Origin: Sporothrix humicola
Taxonomy: Eukaryota; Ascomycota; Sordariomycetes; Ophiostomatales; Ophiostomataceae
Reading direction: 5' to 3'
DNA length: 64,000 bases
NCBI GenBank assembly: GCA_021396245.1
Contig: WNYE01000072.1
Coordinates: 146,229-210,228 of the forward strand
The notes beneath the pieces are model-generated. The model saw only the letters and a program-made list of their open reading frames with translations. It ran no database searches and had not been told where the DNA came from. Position 1 is the stretch's first letter; every line of letters begins with the position of its first letter. The position numbers and the translations under genes were made by a program. Shown here piece after piece: positions 19,875-30,330 of the stretch.

Positions 19875-21545
19875 CTAAACGAAGGTTATTTCCTTTGCGG
19901 CTTCCTGCCTTGTCTCCTCCACCGTCCCCCCTGGTGCATATGGTTTGATGTACTCTTTGACGGTGTGCCAGTCCCCCGTAAGACCCCATGGTCTGGTCAG
20001 AAATTGGACTTCGAGCGTGCCCGGGTAGGCGGGGCTGAGCACAATATTGTGGCCCTTTTGCCGCAAATTCAGGGCCACCTCGCCCAGGCCTTGGACATAG
20101 GACTCATCGTCGGGCAGAGGCAGGCCATAAATGCGCGCCGTCTCTTTTGGCCGGCCACGCTCGTCCATGTCGGCCTCCTCGAGCTCGATGACGCGCTTGG
20201 CCGTAGCGAAAGCGAAATGGGCGTTCCAGAGCCCCTCGCGCCGGGGCACATGCTGCAGTAGCGCGAGTGCTCGTCGGCGGATGGAGGGTTCGCGGCACTT
20301 GAGGGCAACGTAGAATAGCGGCCCAAGGATCTGTATATCAAACGAGACCAGCGGCGGCTGTGGCTTTTTCCCACCCTTGGTTTCTTTTTCTTTTCCCTTT
20401 TCCTTCCCACTCCCCGCCAACGGCAGCAGGGCTGTCTCTGCATGAGTCATAATCTCGCCAAACTCCTTCTCGAACGCGTCTGCCCCCATCTCACCGGGTG
20501 TGGTGGACACCTGCAGCCAGATGGTAATGACCTTGTAGTGCAACATCAGAAGATGGTGGGTCACCGCCTTGACGGGCTTGCCCGCAATCTTTAGGCGCAC
20601 CAACAGCTCGTCCAGCTTTCTGCGCCAAGCGTCCAGCCGCCCCAGGAGCTTGACCTGTTCGATGCAGTCGTCGATTTCAATCTCGAAACGCAACGACTTG
20701 TCGTTTGCCTGGCCAGTGAAGCGCAGGCAAATGTCGAGCAGGGCCACCAGCCGCAGCTCGGCTTCGGCCAGATCGTCGTACTCCTCAGTATCTTCAGCCA
20801 GCACGTCGTAGACCGGTGGCGTCTCGCGTGCAGCCAGTGTGCAGAGCACGTTGAGCCGCGAAAAGACGGGCAGGATGATCTCCTCGATCACGTTTTCGTT
20901 GCTGTTGGTGGTGGGCGAGCCGCCGGCGCTATTCCGCTTGTGGGCGGCCAGAATGTTAAGCCCGCTCTCGACGTGCAGCATGCACATGGGACTGTTGCCG
21001 CGCATCAGCTCAATGAACGCAAAGAGCAGCGCACACACCAAAGGCACCAGGTGCGAGTCGGGCTGCGACTGGATGCGCGCCGATAGGCACTTGGCCGCCC
21101 TCTCCCACTCCCACTGCGCCTGTTTGTTGGCCGTTACGTATCCCGTCGGATTCACGAGCGACAGCTCCACGTCCTGGTGCACGATGCTGGCGGCTGAAAT
21201 GGCGTGCCGGATCGACGGCTCGGCCTGGGCCATCTGCAGCACAGCGCGGCCCCAGAAGCCAGAGCTGAGGTGGCCCGTCAAGCCTGTGACAACCTTGTGG
21301 TGGAAGTAGTCGATGCCGGCGTTGCTAGCGAAGAATGTGGGCTGGCTCTGGACTGGCGGCACATAGATCGTAAAGACATTCCGTCGGGGCACAACGGCCT
21401 TTGCTGTGTAGTCGCATTGCCGGCCGCCAATGCTGCATCGCCGACAGACCGGCTTGCCCTCGTCGCACTTGATCCGGCGCGTCTTGCACGTGGTGCATCC
21501 CGTGCGCACTTTGGATGCGCTCTCGCGCGTTCTCTTTGTGTCCAT
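19875..21545 (-). CDS. Zn2Cys6 fungal transcription factor (short type, DUF3468-like C-terminus)
   Basis: This single-exon gene encodes 556 residues. The zinc cluster is at the extreme N-terminus: C17, C20, C27, C34, C37, C44 in the form GCTTCKTRRIKCDEGKPVCRRC. It is followed by a long helical region without the classic fungal-specific domain motif, in which FYVALKCREPSIRRRALALLQ and LWNAHFAFATAKRVIELEE resemble the C-terminal domain of the DUF3468 group. A Lys/Glu/Gly stretch near residue 388 is low-complexity. The ATG at 21545 places the cluster 16 residues in, as usual. The target genes are unknown; neighbours are a MARVEL protein, a paraoxonase-like lactonase and the LigI-like hydrolase. 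Confidence 0.9.
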   Translation of the reverse strand: MDTKRTRESASKVRTGCTTCKTRRIKCDEGKPVCRRCSIGGRQCDYTAKAVVPRRNVFTIYVPPVQSQPTFFASNAGIDYFHHKVVTGLTGHLSSGFWGRAVLQMAQAEPSIRHAISAASIVHQDVELSLVNPTGYVTANKQAQWEWERAAKCLSARIQSQPDSHLVPLVCALLFAFIELMRGNSPMCMLHVESGLNILAAHKRNSAGGSPTTNSNENVIEEIILPVFSRLNVLCTLAARETPPVYDVLAEDTEEYDDLAEAELRLVALLDICLRFTGQANDKSLRFEIEIDDCIEQVKLLGRLDAWRRKLDELLVRLKIAGKPVKAVTHHLLMLHYKVITIWLQVSTTPGEMGADAFEKEFGEIMTHAETALLPLAGSGKEKGKEKETKGGKKPQPPLVSFDIQILGPLFYVALKCREPSIRRRALALLQHVPRREGLWNAHFAFATAKRVIELEEADMDERGRPKETARIYGLPLPDDESYVQGLGEVALNLRQKGHNIVLSPAYPGTLEVQFLTRPWGLTGDWHTVKEYIKPYAPGGTVEETRQEAAKEITFV

Positions 21546-22551
21546 GGTGGGTGGGTGGGTGAGTGGGTGTGTCTCTCTTCAATTGCGGATGTCTCGGTGG
21601 ATGGAATGAAAAGATGTGACGATGGTGGGCAATTGGACATTGACAGATGCCAGCCGCGTATTGTTTTAAACGAGAAGAGAATAGCTCGAATATTATCACG
21701 ATTTCCGTCGTGGTGGCCGTTGAAAAGGAGGGAGCCAAGCGGCCGTTGTTGCAGTCACAATCGTTGCAGTCGTCGCGATGCATGGCACGGCCGAATGTTG
21801 CGCTGACGGAGGATCAAAAGGGTCAAAAAAGGCCTGGAAATATGATGATGAACGCTAGGCGGCATGGGTGAACGAGCGTCTGTCCGCTGCTATTGGCCAA
21901 TTTCACTGGTATTGGCGGGTGAGATTTGTGGGGCGTCGTCCAGCGCTGTGCTGGCTGCACTTTGGCCCAGTCGGCACCCGAGCCAAGCGAACAAAGGATT
22001 CGACCAAATCCTACGGCGTCAACTCCATTTCCACTTTCCACATGTTCTCACGTTCTAGTTTGATTTAAAGTTTATTTCCGTCGATGTGATCACGGAGTAA
22101 GGGGCTCGTGGTGGAGGGATTTGTTCAATGTGTTATGGAAGAGTCTCCTTTTCGTTTTCTTCGTGACATTGATAAAACTGTCTTGTTCTATTTTTCTATT
22201 TTTTTTTTTTCCTTGAACGAAAAATATTAAAAAAAAAGAAATAATAATAATAATAATAAAAGACAAATTAGAGAGAAAATCAATGTAAATTCCGAGCAAA
22301 TACTCTAAACAAAACTTCAACAAGAACAAATATTGCCAAGAAAACAATTCATTTCACAGAAATGTGACAGACCGGGAATAAAAACAAACACCACTCAGCC
22401 TTACCGCCTTATGAAACACGGAAATCCGGATGTAATTTTATCTCCTCACGAGCCTCATCACCCAATCCTGGATAGATCGTATCTGCAACATGGGATGATC
22501 TTGCTGACATAAGGTAGCATCTCATGCTATCTATTCAGGAGGGCTCCAAGG
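21546..22551. other. Intergenic region
   Basis: About 1 kb between the Zn2Cys6 gene start and the end of the lactonase gene. The part from 22190 to 22265 is very A/T-rich, with a run of T, a run of A and an AAT microsatellite of about five units. No gene is recognised. Confidence 0.55.
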
Positions 22552-24066
22552 TTAGGCTGACTTTGTCTCCGACTCTGTAGCCGACTTTGTATGGCCAATC
22601 TTGCACACGGCAAAGCCTCCGTACTGAAGAACAGCTGCTCCGACCAACGCATTGTTGACGGGGTCCAGGGCCATGGCAGTCATGTCGCTTACGACACCGC
22701 CATCATCAAAATAGAGGAGTTCAGGCTCATAGTTCTCGGCTTTGGGCAGCCTCAACGTTGCAGCCGGCACAAGGAGGCCTTTGCCAAGCTTCTCGACGTT
22801 GGCCAGATATTCTGGGAGGTTCTCCACCGTAGGGAAGACTTTGTTGTGAGTGGGGATGTAACCAAACGGGAAAGGAAGAAAAGACATACTAGCAACAATG
22901 AGATCACCTGTTGAGGGATCAATCTTGATGTTGTCGGCAGCAGCGCCAAGTTCCTGGATGATGACAAAGTCAGTACTAATACGATGCTATTCTGAGCTGA
23001 AGAATATATTGAAGCAATGTAAAAATAGATTACTCACCACCTGAGAGATATACTCGACGTCATGATTCTCAAGCTGCTGGAAGACTCTCAACGTGCCATT
23101 TTGGGAGTCGCCAACAAACAGACGGTCTTCCCAGACAGCAATGCCGTTGGCCGCTGGATAGGGGCCTGCAACCGTTTTGCAAAGAGTTGTCTACATAAAC
23201 TGTTAGTACCCCCTAGGATATTAGGGTGTGTTGATGGGCTGACCTCTCCTGCAGGTTCACAGAATTGGACGTTCGTGGCCCAAGACCACGGACCAAACTT
23301 CTCTTCAAGGCTGCGCCAAGGGTCGAAAAAGAAGTAGTGATCATTTGTCAAATAAAAATCACTACATGTGGGTGGTAAATTAGTAAATGCTTGCTTTATG
23401 AAAAATACATGATACCATCTGACTTACAAGGGACCAACGGCGGCTACACCGTTTGCTGTCTTAATGTTGGGATGCTTGACGTCTTTGACAAGTGAGACCG
23501 TGTCTGTGCCAAGACTGTGGGAGAAGATGCTGATGGAGTCTCCGGCTCTAGTATGTCTCACGGCAAAGATATGAATCTGATGGTCAGCAATGTTCATATG
23601 TCTGTGGCAGTATATTGCTTACTTTCGATGGATCATCAGGCGATGCCCAGATGTCAATACCGTGTGTCACGAAATCACCTTCCACCCCTTCGATACGAAG
23701 TTCGGTCGTTTTCCCGGTCTTGATATCGTGCTTGAACAGCTGCTCTCTGAACGATGACTCCTCTCGACCTGCTGCATTGCGTTGACCGGCTGGCGGATAC
23801 CATTGAGTCCTTCCCTTTGGATCACCACATGCAGCAAAGACCGTGCTCGAGTCAAAGTGAACGACGACGTCCTCGCACGCATTGGCCTCGTATTGGACGA
23901 CACAGGCTCCGTTGTTGAGCGGCGAACTGTTGGCCCACTGCTGCAGCTTGCCGGCCTTGTCAATCTTCACGTGGCCTGCCAGGTACGCCACCTGATCGAC
24001 AATCATCTGCCGAAAGATCACCGCGGCAGCTGCCACGATGATGGCCAAGGACAATCGAGAAGACAT
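22552..24066 (-). CDS. Paraoxonase/arylesterase-like lactonase, N-terminal membrane anchor
   Basis: The model has five exons (24066-23623, 23576-23428, 23361-23244, 23190-23038, 22953-22552; introns 46, 66, 53 and 84 nt) and encodes 421 residues, the usual size for fungal PON-family proteins. Family marks of the six-bladed propeller are HGIDIWASPDDPSKIHIFAVRH, ANGVAAVGPFDFYLTNDHYFF, ANGIAVWEDRLFVGDS and NIKIDPSTGDLIVAS, which supply the Asn/Asp calcium ligands and the TNDH histidine. Residues 5-20 are hydrophobic (LSLAIIVAAAAVIFRQ), a signal anchor or uncleaved signal peptide, so it probably acts in the secretory pathway or outside the cell. PON enzymes hydrolyse lactones and aryl esters. It is divergent to a sugar transporter. 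Splicing was checked by frame closure and restoration of the TNDH motif. Confidence 0.87.
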
Positions 24067-24812
24067 GGCTGTCGAATGAAATTGTCTCGCCAGACTGTAT
24101 GATGGTTTTTGTCAAGGTTGAAGCAGAGAACAGGCTTTATTGTCGAGACCGCACGTACAATGTAATTGGACAAAATGTCGGCGGACGAGTTCCGTCTTTG
24201 GACGTCATGAGACAGTTGCATTGAGTGCGTCGACTCCGAAATCGGAAATGCCGTCTTTTTCCGCATGCACGGCTTGGCTCGGGGTAACAACGCGTCTTGC
24301 AGGATCGAACTCCGCTGACCTCCACAAATCCTCCGTTATGCCTGTGCCGAAGGTAAATGTACGTAGAAATCAAGACGAAAACTGGAAGAAGCCGAAATGT
24401 GCGGTGTTAAGCCGGCTTTGCGCCCGATGCCCATATTTTGGTCCGGCCGTCAGAATAACATTGCGGGCTAGTGTGCTTGTTTTGTGGGACGCACGATTGT
24501 ATTCCCCATGGGGGCAATGATTTGCAGTTTTTGAGGCATCTCCTCACTTGTGTTGGAGTCAGTGGATCCTTCCATGTGCCAAGGTCAAGACGTCAAACAA
24601 TCGGCGTAGATGCCGTGGAAGTATGTAGCCGTTGCGGGAGAAGCGAGGCGGGGAAGACGGACGGAGGCCAGATGAATCATTTGGGGCATTTGTTGGCAGA
24701 GGCACTCAGCGATGCAAAGTTTATATATTTTCTGGCCAGGCTGTTTTTCTGTTGTGCCTTTGGTACCTGATCTTCAACAATCGATCACCGAGATCAAACG
24801 ACAACCGACAAA
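24067..24812. promoter_or_regulatory. Divergent promoter between lactonase and sugar transporter
   Basis: About 750 bases without a convincing gene. A TATATATT element near 24722 lies about 90 bp before the transporter ATG. No operator-like repeat was noticed. Confidence 0.5.
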
Positions 24813-26677
24813 ATGGCGGGCCGAAAATTGACAAAATACAATATCCTGATCATAGCCTTTGCGGCTTTGGGGTCCCTGACGTTTGGGTACTCTAATATGA
24901 TCATTGGCAGCACTTTGGGACAGCCAACATTTGTGTATGTACAACTGCTATTCTAAAAAAAAAAAAAAAGAAAAAAAAAAAAAATTTGACTAACACTGGA
25001 CAGTGAATACTTTCATGTCAACCAAGGCGGCAACTCGGACAAGATCACGGGCGCTATGAATGGGATATACACAGGAGGAGGATGTAAGTGGAACGACAAC
25101 AGAAGTAGCTGACATTTACGTGTTGTGCTGACGTTTTAGTCCTCGGCTCGTTGTTTTCGTCGTGGACTGCAGACAGGTTCGGCCGCAAGAAGACCATCTT
25201 TCTCGGTGCTCTGCTCGCGACAATCGGCGGTGCCATTACTGCGGGCGCCATGAACCTGGCCATGTTCCTTGTTTTCCGTTTTGTCAATGGCTGGGGCATC
25301 GGTATACTCCTGGGACTCGTCCCTCTTTATCAGAGCGAGGTCTCTCCACCTCACAACAGAGGATTGATGGTCGGCTTCCATGGTGTTCTGGTGACTATTG
25401 GCTATTGTGGTGGCAGGTAAGCTCGCTGGTATTTACAGAAAAACAAAGACATAACACGTACTGACGCATGCGGATTGCAGTTGGATTGGATTCGGCTTCT
25501 ATTTCCTCGATGGCCTCAACGGCGCCCAATGGCGGCTGCCACTGGCTATCCAGGCCATTCCACCTCTCCTGTGCTGCTTCAGCATTCTGTTCCTGCCAGA
25601 GTCGCCTCGTTGGCGTAAGTTATTTTATGCTCTCAAACGATACAAACACCATCTAACATTGTTAGTCATCTCCCAGGACCGTGCCGAAGAGGCACTTGCC
25701 ATTGTGCGCCGCCTTCACCATGACCCCAAAGACCCCGATGATTCGTATGCCATCCGGGAATATCATCAGATTTTACAGCAGCACGAGATCGACCGCAAGT
25801 TCAACGTGTCCTGGTACGAGCTGTTTGCCAAGCCATCGTACCGCAAGCGGATGATCATTGGCTTCATCGTCCTGTTTGGTGCCCAGACGACAGGCACGAC
25901 CGTTATTGCGAGTAAGTTGAACATGGCATGAATATTTTGAATTACAAACGAATGGGTATTTTGCTCACACGCCCAGACTACGGCCCCGCTCTCTACAGCA
26001 CTCTCGGCTTCGACTCCACCAAACAGTTGCTCCTCAGTGCAGTCTACGCCACCATTGCCCTCGTCGGCAACTTCTTCAACGCTTTGACGCTCGACCACGT
26101 TGGCCGTGTCAAGGCACTCAAGATCGGCTGGATTGGTGATCTTCTGTCGCTCATCGGCGAATGTGTGGCACTCAGCGTCTTCCAACGGACCGGTTCTCGG
26201 TCGGCTGCCGTGGCCTGCGTCGTCTTCCTCTTCACCCACATCTTCAGCTTTGCCTTCAACATCGATGTCACGACATAGTAAGTCTTCTTATTACACCTAA
26301 ATACAATAACGACCTGCTAACAACACAGCGTCTACACGTCTGAAATCTTCCCGAACCACATTCGGTCCAAGGGCATGGCCTTTTCGATCAGCGCCTACTT
26401 TGCAGCCCTCATTATTTATCTGCAGGTGGCGCCGACGGCCTTCAACACAATTGGGTGGAAGTTCTACCTCGTGTTTGTCATTGCACTGACGGCCTTTATC
26501 CTCCCGCTCTTCTTCTACTGCCCCGAATCCAAGGGTTTGAGTCTGGAGGAGATCAGCCGTCTGTTTGGTGACGAGGTTACGGATGTCACTCTCGATGGTC
26601 CGAGCAAGCTCGACGACAAGCTCGTTATCGGCAGAGATGTGGAGATGATGGAGCAGGAGAATCATGACAATGAGTAA
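24813..26677 (+). CDS. MFS sugar transporter (sugar porter family), seven exons
   Basis: Exons are 24813-24934, 25004-25083, 25140-25416, 25481-25614, 25666-25911, 25977-26277 and 26329-26677; the model closes in frame at 502 residues. Sugar-porter marks are DRFGRKK after TM2, RFVNGWGIGILLGLVPLYQSEVSPPHNRG in TM4-TM5, LPESPRWL after TM6, DHVGRVKALKIG, VYTSEIFPNHIRSKG and CPESKGLSLEEIS near the C-terminus. Intron 1 holds two long A tracts before its CTAAC branch site. The intron at PRW|L is in the same codon and phase as in the transporter at 2587-4329. It presumably imports a mono- or disaccharide by H+ symport. Its neighbours are a lactonase and a secreted carboxylesterase, which do not identify the sugar. 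Confidence 0.93.
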
Positions 26678-27535
26678 ACGGCTATGGCAACAAATCTAGA
26701 GTAGAAATGAAGAGCTCGGGCCGGCGAAGACGAATGGTCGGTTATGCGATACGTGGATGATAGCAGCCTTCTTTATATAATGGCTTGTTTTGCCCAAAAT
26801 TTGGTGAAGGGGCATTCAATATAAACCTCGCAATCTGTGGGGATATCAGTTAAGCATTAGATATCAGCCCAATATACCACCCGAAAATCTCCACGAGGAA
26901 TTCCATTCTTTGGACGTGCAACTGTGCCGTCCCTGCTCCAATCTGCTCAGTGCATGTGCCCTCCTTCACCCAACTTTTTTCGTTGAGGTACAAGGTCCTG
27001 AAGGTAATGCAACGGTGGCTATGCGGCAAGCTCGCTACGACGAAACTGTGGGGTCCGCGCCTATGAACCTGTTTGCTCCTCCGCACCTCCGCAGACCACG
27101 AAAATGCGGTGCGTGTATATGGCATCATTCCATGGACGGACATACTACGGCTCTTTAAACAATTCGGACCGATCTTTATGCTTCCTTGAAGCCTATTTAC
27201 GATGAATGCAGAAGAATCCCCGCCTGCGTTGGGACTCGAGACCTGGCTTATTAGTGCGTCATTGTCACCGAAGCCAACGTCTACAAGTCGGTGTTATCCA
27301 AATATCCACTTTGCAGCCATGATCCGCCGTCATATTTCGCCGACGCTAACGTCACCGTGCAGTTGTGGAGGGATCGCTGGCTGACCTCCGAGCGAAGCTT
27401 TTCTTTAGGATGATTAAACCAGTCCAGCGACTGCTGGATGACAGGGATAAGGAAAATATATGAAGGCAGCATGTAGCCTGGATTTCCCGATCGTAGATAA
27501 TAGTATCGCTCACACAACGCACCACTCTGAACATC
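26678..27535. other. Intergenic region upstream of the carboxylesterase
   Basis: About 860 bases contain the 3' region of the sugar transporter gene and the promoter of the esterase. TTCGGACCGA near 27165 is a CGG-N1-CCG palindrome. No gene is recognised. Confidence 0.5.
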
Positions 27536-29116
27536 ATGAGGCTCACATTGATCACCACCGTCGTTGGCATTGCTCCGTTTTGCCTGGCCCAACCCACACA
27601 CAACGGGCATTCAAACTGGGACAATTCGGGCTTGACGGTCCGGACCAAGACGGGCATCTTCACGGGGCTCCAGAACACCAACTTCACTGGTGTCCGCGAG
27701 TTCCGTAACATCCCGTTTGCTCTGCCTCCGACAGGGAGCCGGCGATTCATGCCCCCGGAACCGCTGCCTCATTCGGATGAGCACCACTACTCCTACCGGT
27801 ACCCGCCCTCTTGCCCGCAGTTTGTCAGCAGCAGTGCCAGCTTCTGGAATCTCTACGCCGACTATCTCCTTATTGACAACGGGCTTAAAACCCATTTCAC
27901 GGGTGCAACCGCTGAGTCGTCCTCGGAGGACTGTCTCAGCCTCGCCATCTGGACACCGCTGAATGTCTCGGCCAACGCGAATCTCCCGGTTGCCTTCTTT
28001 ATGACTGGTGGCGGCTTCTCCACGGGCGGCATCCAAATCCCCGGCCAGATCCCTGCACCGTGGGTCAACCGTACGCAAGCACACATCGTTGTGACCATTA
28101 ACTACCGCGTCAACATCTTTGGCTTTCCCAACTCGGCCGGCAGTGACGAAACCCCCAACGTTGGTATTCTGGACCAGCGCATGGCTCTCGAGTGGGTGGC
28201 CACCAACATTGCCTCCTTTGGCGGAGACCCGTCTCGAATCATGATGTGGGGCCAATCGGCCGGGTCCCAGAGCACAGACTACCACAACTACGCTTTCTGG
28301 GAGAACCCCATCTCCCACGCGAGCTTCTCACAGTCGGGCACCGCTCTCAAAGGCCTCTCTTCATCCGACGCCGCTCAGACAAACTTCTCCTCCGTTGCCC
28401 TGGCCCTCGGCTGCGAATTCCCGTCAGACAAGATTGCTGAACTCGCCTGCATGCAGCAAGTGCCCATGCAGATGATCGTTGATTACCTCAATTCTGGCGC
28501 CACGAAGCTCAGTTTCGGCCCCATTGCCGACGAGGTGCTCATCTTCTCAGACTACCCAGCCCGCGCGAAGGCCGGCAAGCTATCGTCCAGTCCGGCTATC
28601 TTTTCTGACGCGTCCAACAACGACGCCAGCTTGACCTCTTGGCCGGTTACCAACGTCGCTGCGGGACCGAATGAGACGTCTATCCTCAAGAGCACACTCG
28701 CAGGTTGGGTATGTCCCACTGCCAACTCCAGCATCCTCAGGCACGACGCAGGGCGCATCACGTACCGATATCAGTACGCTGGCAACTTCTCCAACGAGAC
28801 GCCATACAGCTGGCTGGGTGCCTGCCACTCGTCTGACTTGACTATGAATTTCGGCACCTACTTCCTGCACACGACCAACGCCACGGACCCTACGCCGACA
28901 CCGCTTGAGGTTAGCACCAGCGAAGCAATGCAGGACTTCATCCTTGCCTTCATGTCCGACCCCGTCAATGGACCACCGGCAAAAGGATGGCTGCCATACA
29001 CGTACGGCTCCAACGTGCTGCGTTTCGGCGCCGACGGGATCGCGGTGCAGAACGTGACTGGATACGAGATCGACGGCCCATGTTTCGGGAACGGAACTTA
29101 CAATCCTCTTCCGTGA
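27536..29116 (+). CDS. Secreted type-B carboxylesterase
   Basis: This single-exon gene encodes 526 residues of the alpha/beta-hydrolase carboxylesterase B family (cholinesterase-like). A signal peptide is clear (MRLTLITTVVGIAPFCLA, cleavage near residue 18-19), and there are about ten N-glycosylation sequons, so it is secreted. Family motifs are FRNIPFALPP, SEDCLSLAIWTP (EDCL, 131-134), the oxyanion-hole segment TGGGFSTGG and the nucleophile elbow WGQSAGS with S241. A catalytic His candidate is in GACHSSDL. The usual acidic residue of the N-x-x-E-G segment is not obvious: the corresponding place reads SDASNNDASLTS. It would hydrolyse carboxylic esters outside the cell, for example of plant phenolics or lipids. 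Substrate is unknown. Confidence 0.9.
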   Translation: MRLTLITTVVGIAPFCLAQPTHNGHSNWDNSGLTVRTKTGIFTGLQNTNFTGVREFRNIPFALPPTGSRRFMPPEPLPHSDEHHYSYRYPPSCPQFVSSSASFWNLYADYLLIDNGLKTHFTGATAESSSEDCLSLAIWTPLNVSANANLPVAFFMTGGGFSTGGIQIPGQIPAPWVNRTQAHIVVTINYRVNIFGFPNSAGSDETPNVGILDQRMALEWVATNIASFGGDPSRIMMWGQSAGSQSTDYHNYAFWENPISHASFSQSGTALKGLSSSDAAQTNFSSVALALGCEFPSDKIAELACMQQVPMQMIVDYLNSGATKLSFGPIADEVLIFSDYPARAKAGKLSSSPAIFSDASNNDASLTSWPVTNVAAGPNETSILKSTLAGWVCPTANSSILRHDAGRITYRYQYAGNFSNETPYSWLGACHSSDLTMNFGTYFLHTTNATDPTPTPLEVSTSEAMQDFILAFMSDPVNGPPAKGWLPYTYGSNVLRFGADGIAVQNVTGYEIDGPCFGNGTYNPLP

Positions 29117-30330
29117 GCTATCTTGCTTATCAAGGCGTGCAAGTATTATCCTCCTTGTGTAACGTGTAATTAGTCGATCACCTTTAGCAGAATATGAAGG
29201 TGAGCAACACCATCCCGATGAAGTAGCACAACCGCGTGTGAGGTCGAGAGAAACAAGATGCAAAGTCGAAAGTTGCAATTATGGGACGCATTGTAGTGCT
29301 ACAGGGGTGGTCTGGGAACTATGTAGTAGTTTTTGTTCGATTCGCAAAGCTGTTGGGCTACGTATACGTAATACGCAAGCACCGGCCAGGCAATCCTCTT
29401 TTCAGCCATCAAATATGAAAAACTTTGGACTTAGAAAACAGATTATCTCGTCTGGAGAGCGAGAGACACGCTGTAGCTGTTTATAAATTAGGGAGTCGTG
29501 ATCGATAGGAGTCTCGGTCCAGGGCTTTCGTTACATTTCTCTCGGCCTCCGGAACCAAATCGACATGTCGTCGCATGAAGGGTTTGTTATCTCGAATATA
29601 CTTTACTACGCCAACTGTCCGCAGTCAAGGCAATGTCGATGAACTTGGAAAACGAGAAGAAACGGACGGTGCTACGAAGGAAGAAAATCAACAGAATTCA
29701 CCCGCTCGTGAAAAATTTCAGTAACAATGTCGCCCAAAGTCGTTGAGATGGCCCACTATTCTCTGCGTCGATCTCGGCCAACCCTGTTCCTATTAGCCAC
29801 GTCTTGCCAGCGTTACCTTCACCCCCCCGCATTCGCACTTGTTGCGGGGCCCGATGAAAGGTCTAATACGATGTATTACCAGAAGCACGGCTGCCAAACA
29901 ATCGACTTCCTGTCGTTGTCGTATGGCGGGGGACGACGAAAGTAGCGACAACGATGGCTGTACTCTTCCGGCAGTATGTCGGCCGGATGCTAAAGTTGAA
30001 GCAAGTAAAACTAAAAAAAGGCGCTAACACTCGACCATCGTTGTCTTACGTGGAAGCCGTGAGCAAAGCTTACTGTTACAAAGAGACACTTTCCCAGGGG
30101 CATGAGGGTAACCCTGTCAGGTGATCAGGCTACGGAAAGGATGCACGACTTGTGGCCTGCTATATGGAGAGGTGTATTAATAGAGTACTATACTTTTATG
30201 TTTGATAAGTATAAGAATAATAGTATAAAAGGTGTTTATATTTTAAGTAAGCGGTAACGATTGGGTTTTTCATTTGTTTATGAGGAGCAAGTTTTGGTTT
30301 TGTATATTTAGTTAACACACGGACATCCCT
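29117..30330. other. Intergenic region, AT-rich towards the right
   Basis: About 1.2 kb between the ends of convergent genes. The last 170 bases (30160-30330) are strongly AT-rich. Only short ORFs without recognisable features occur. Confidence 0.55.
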
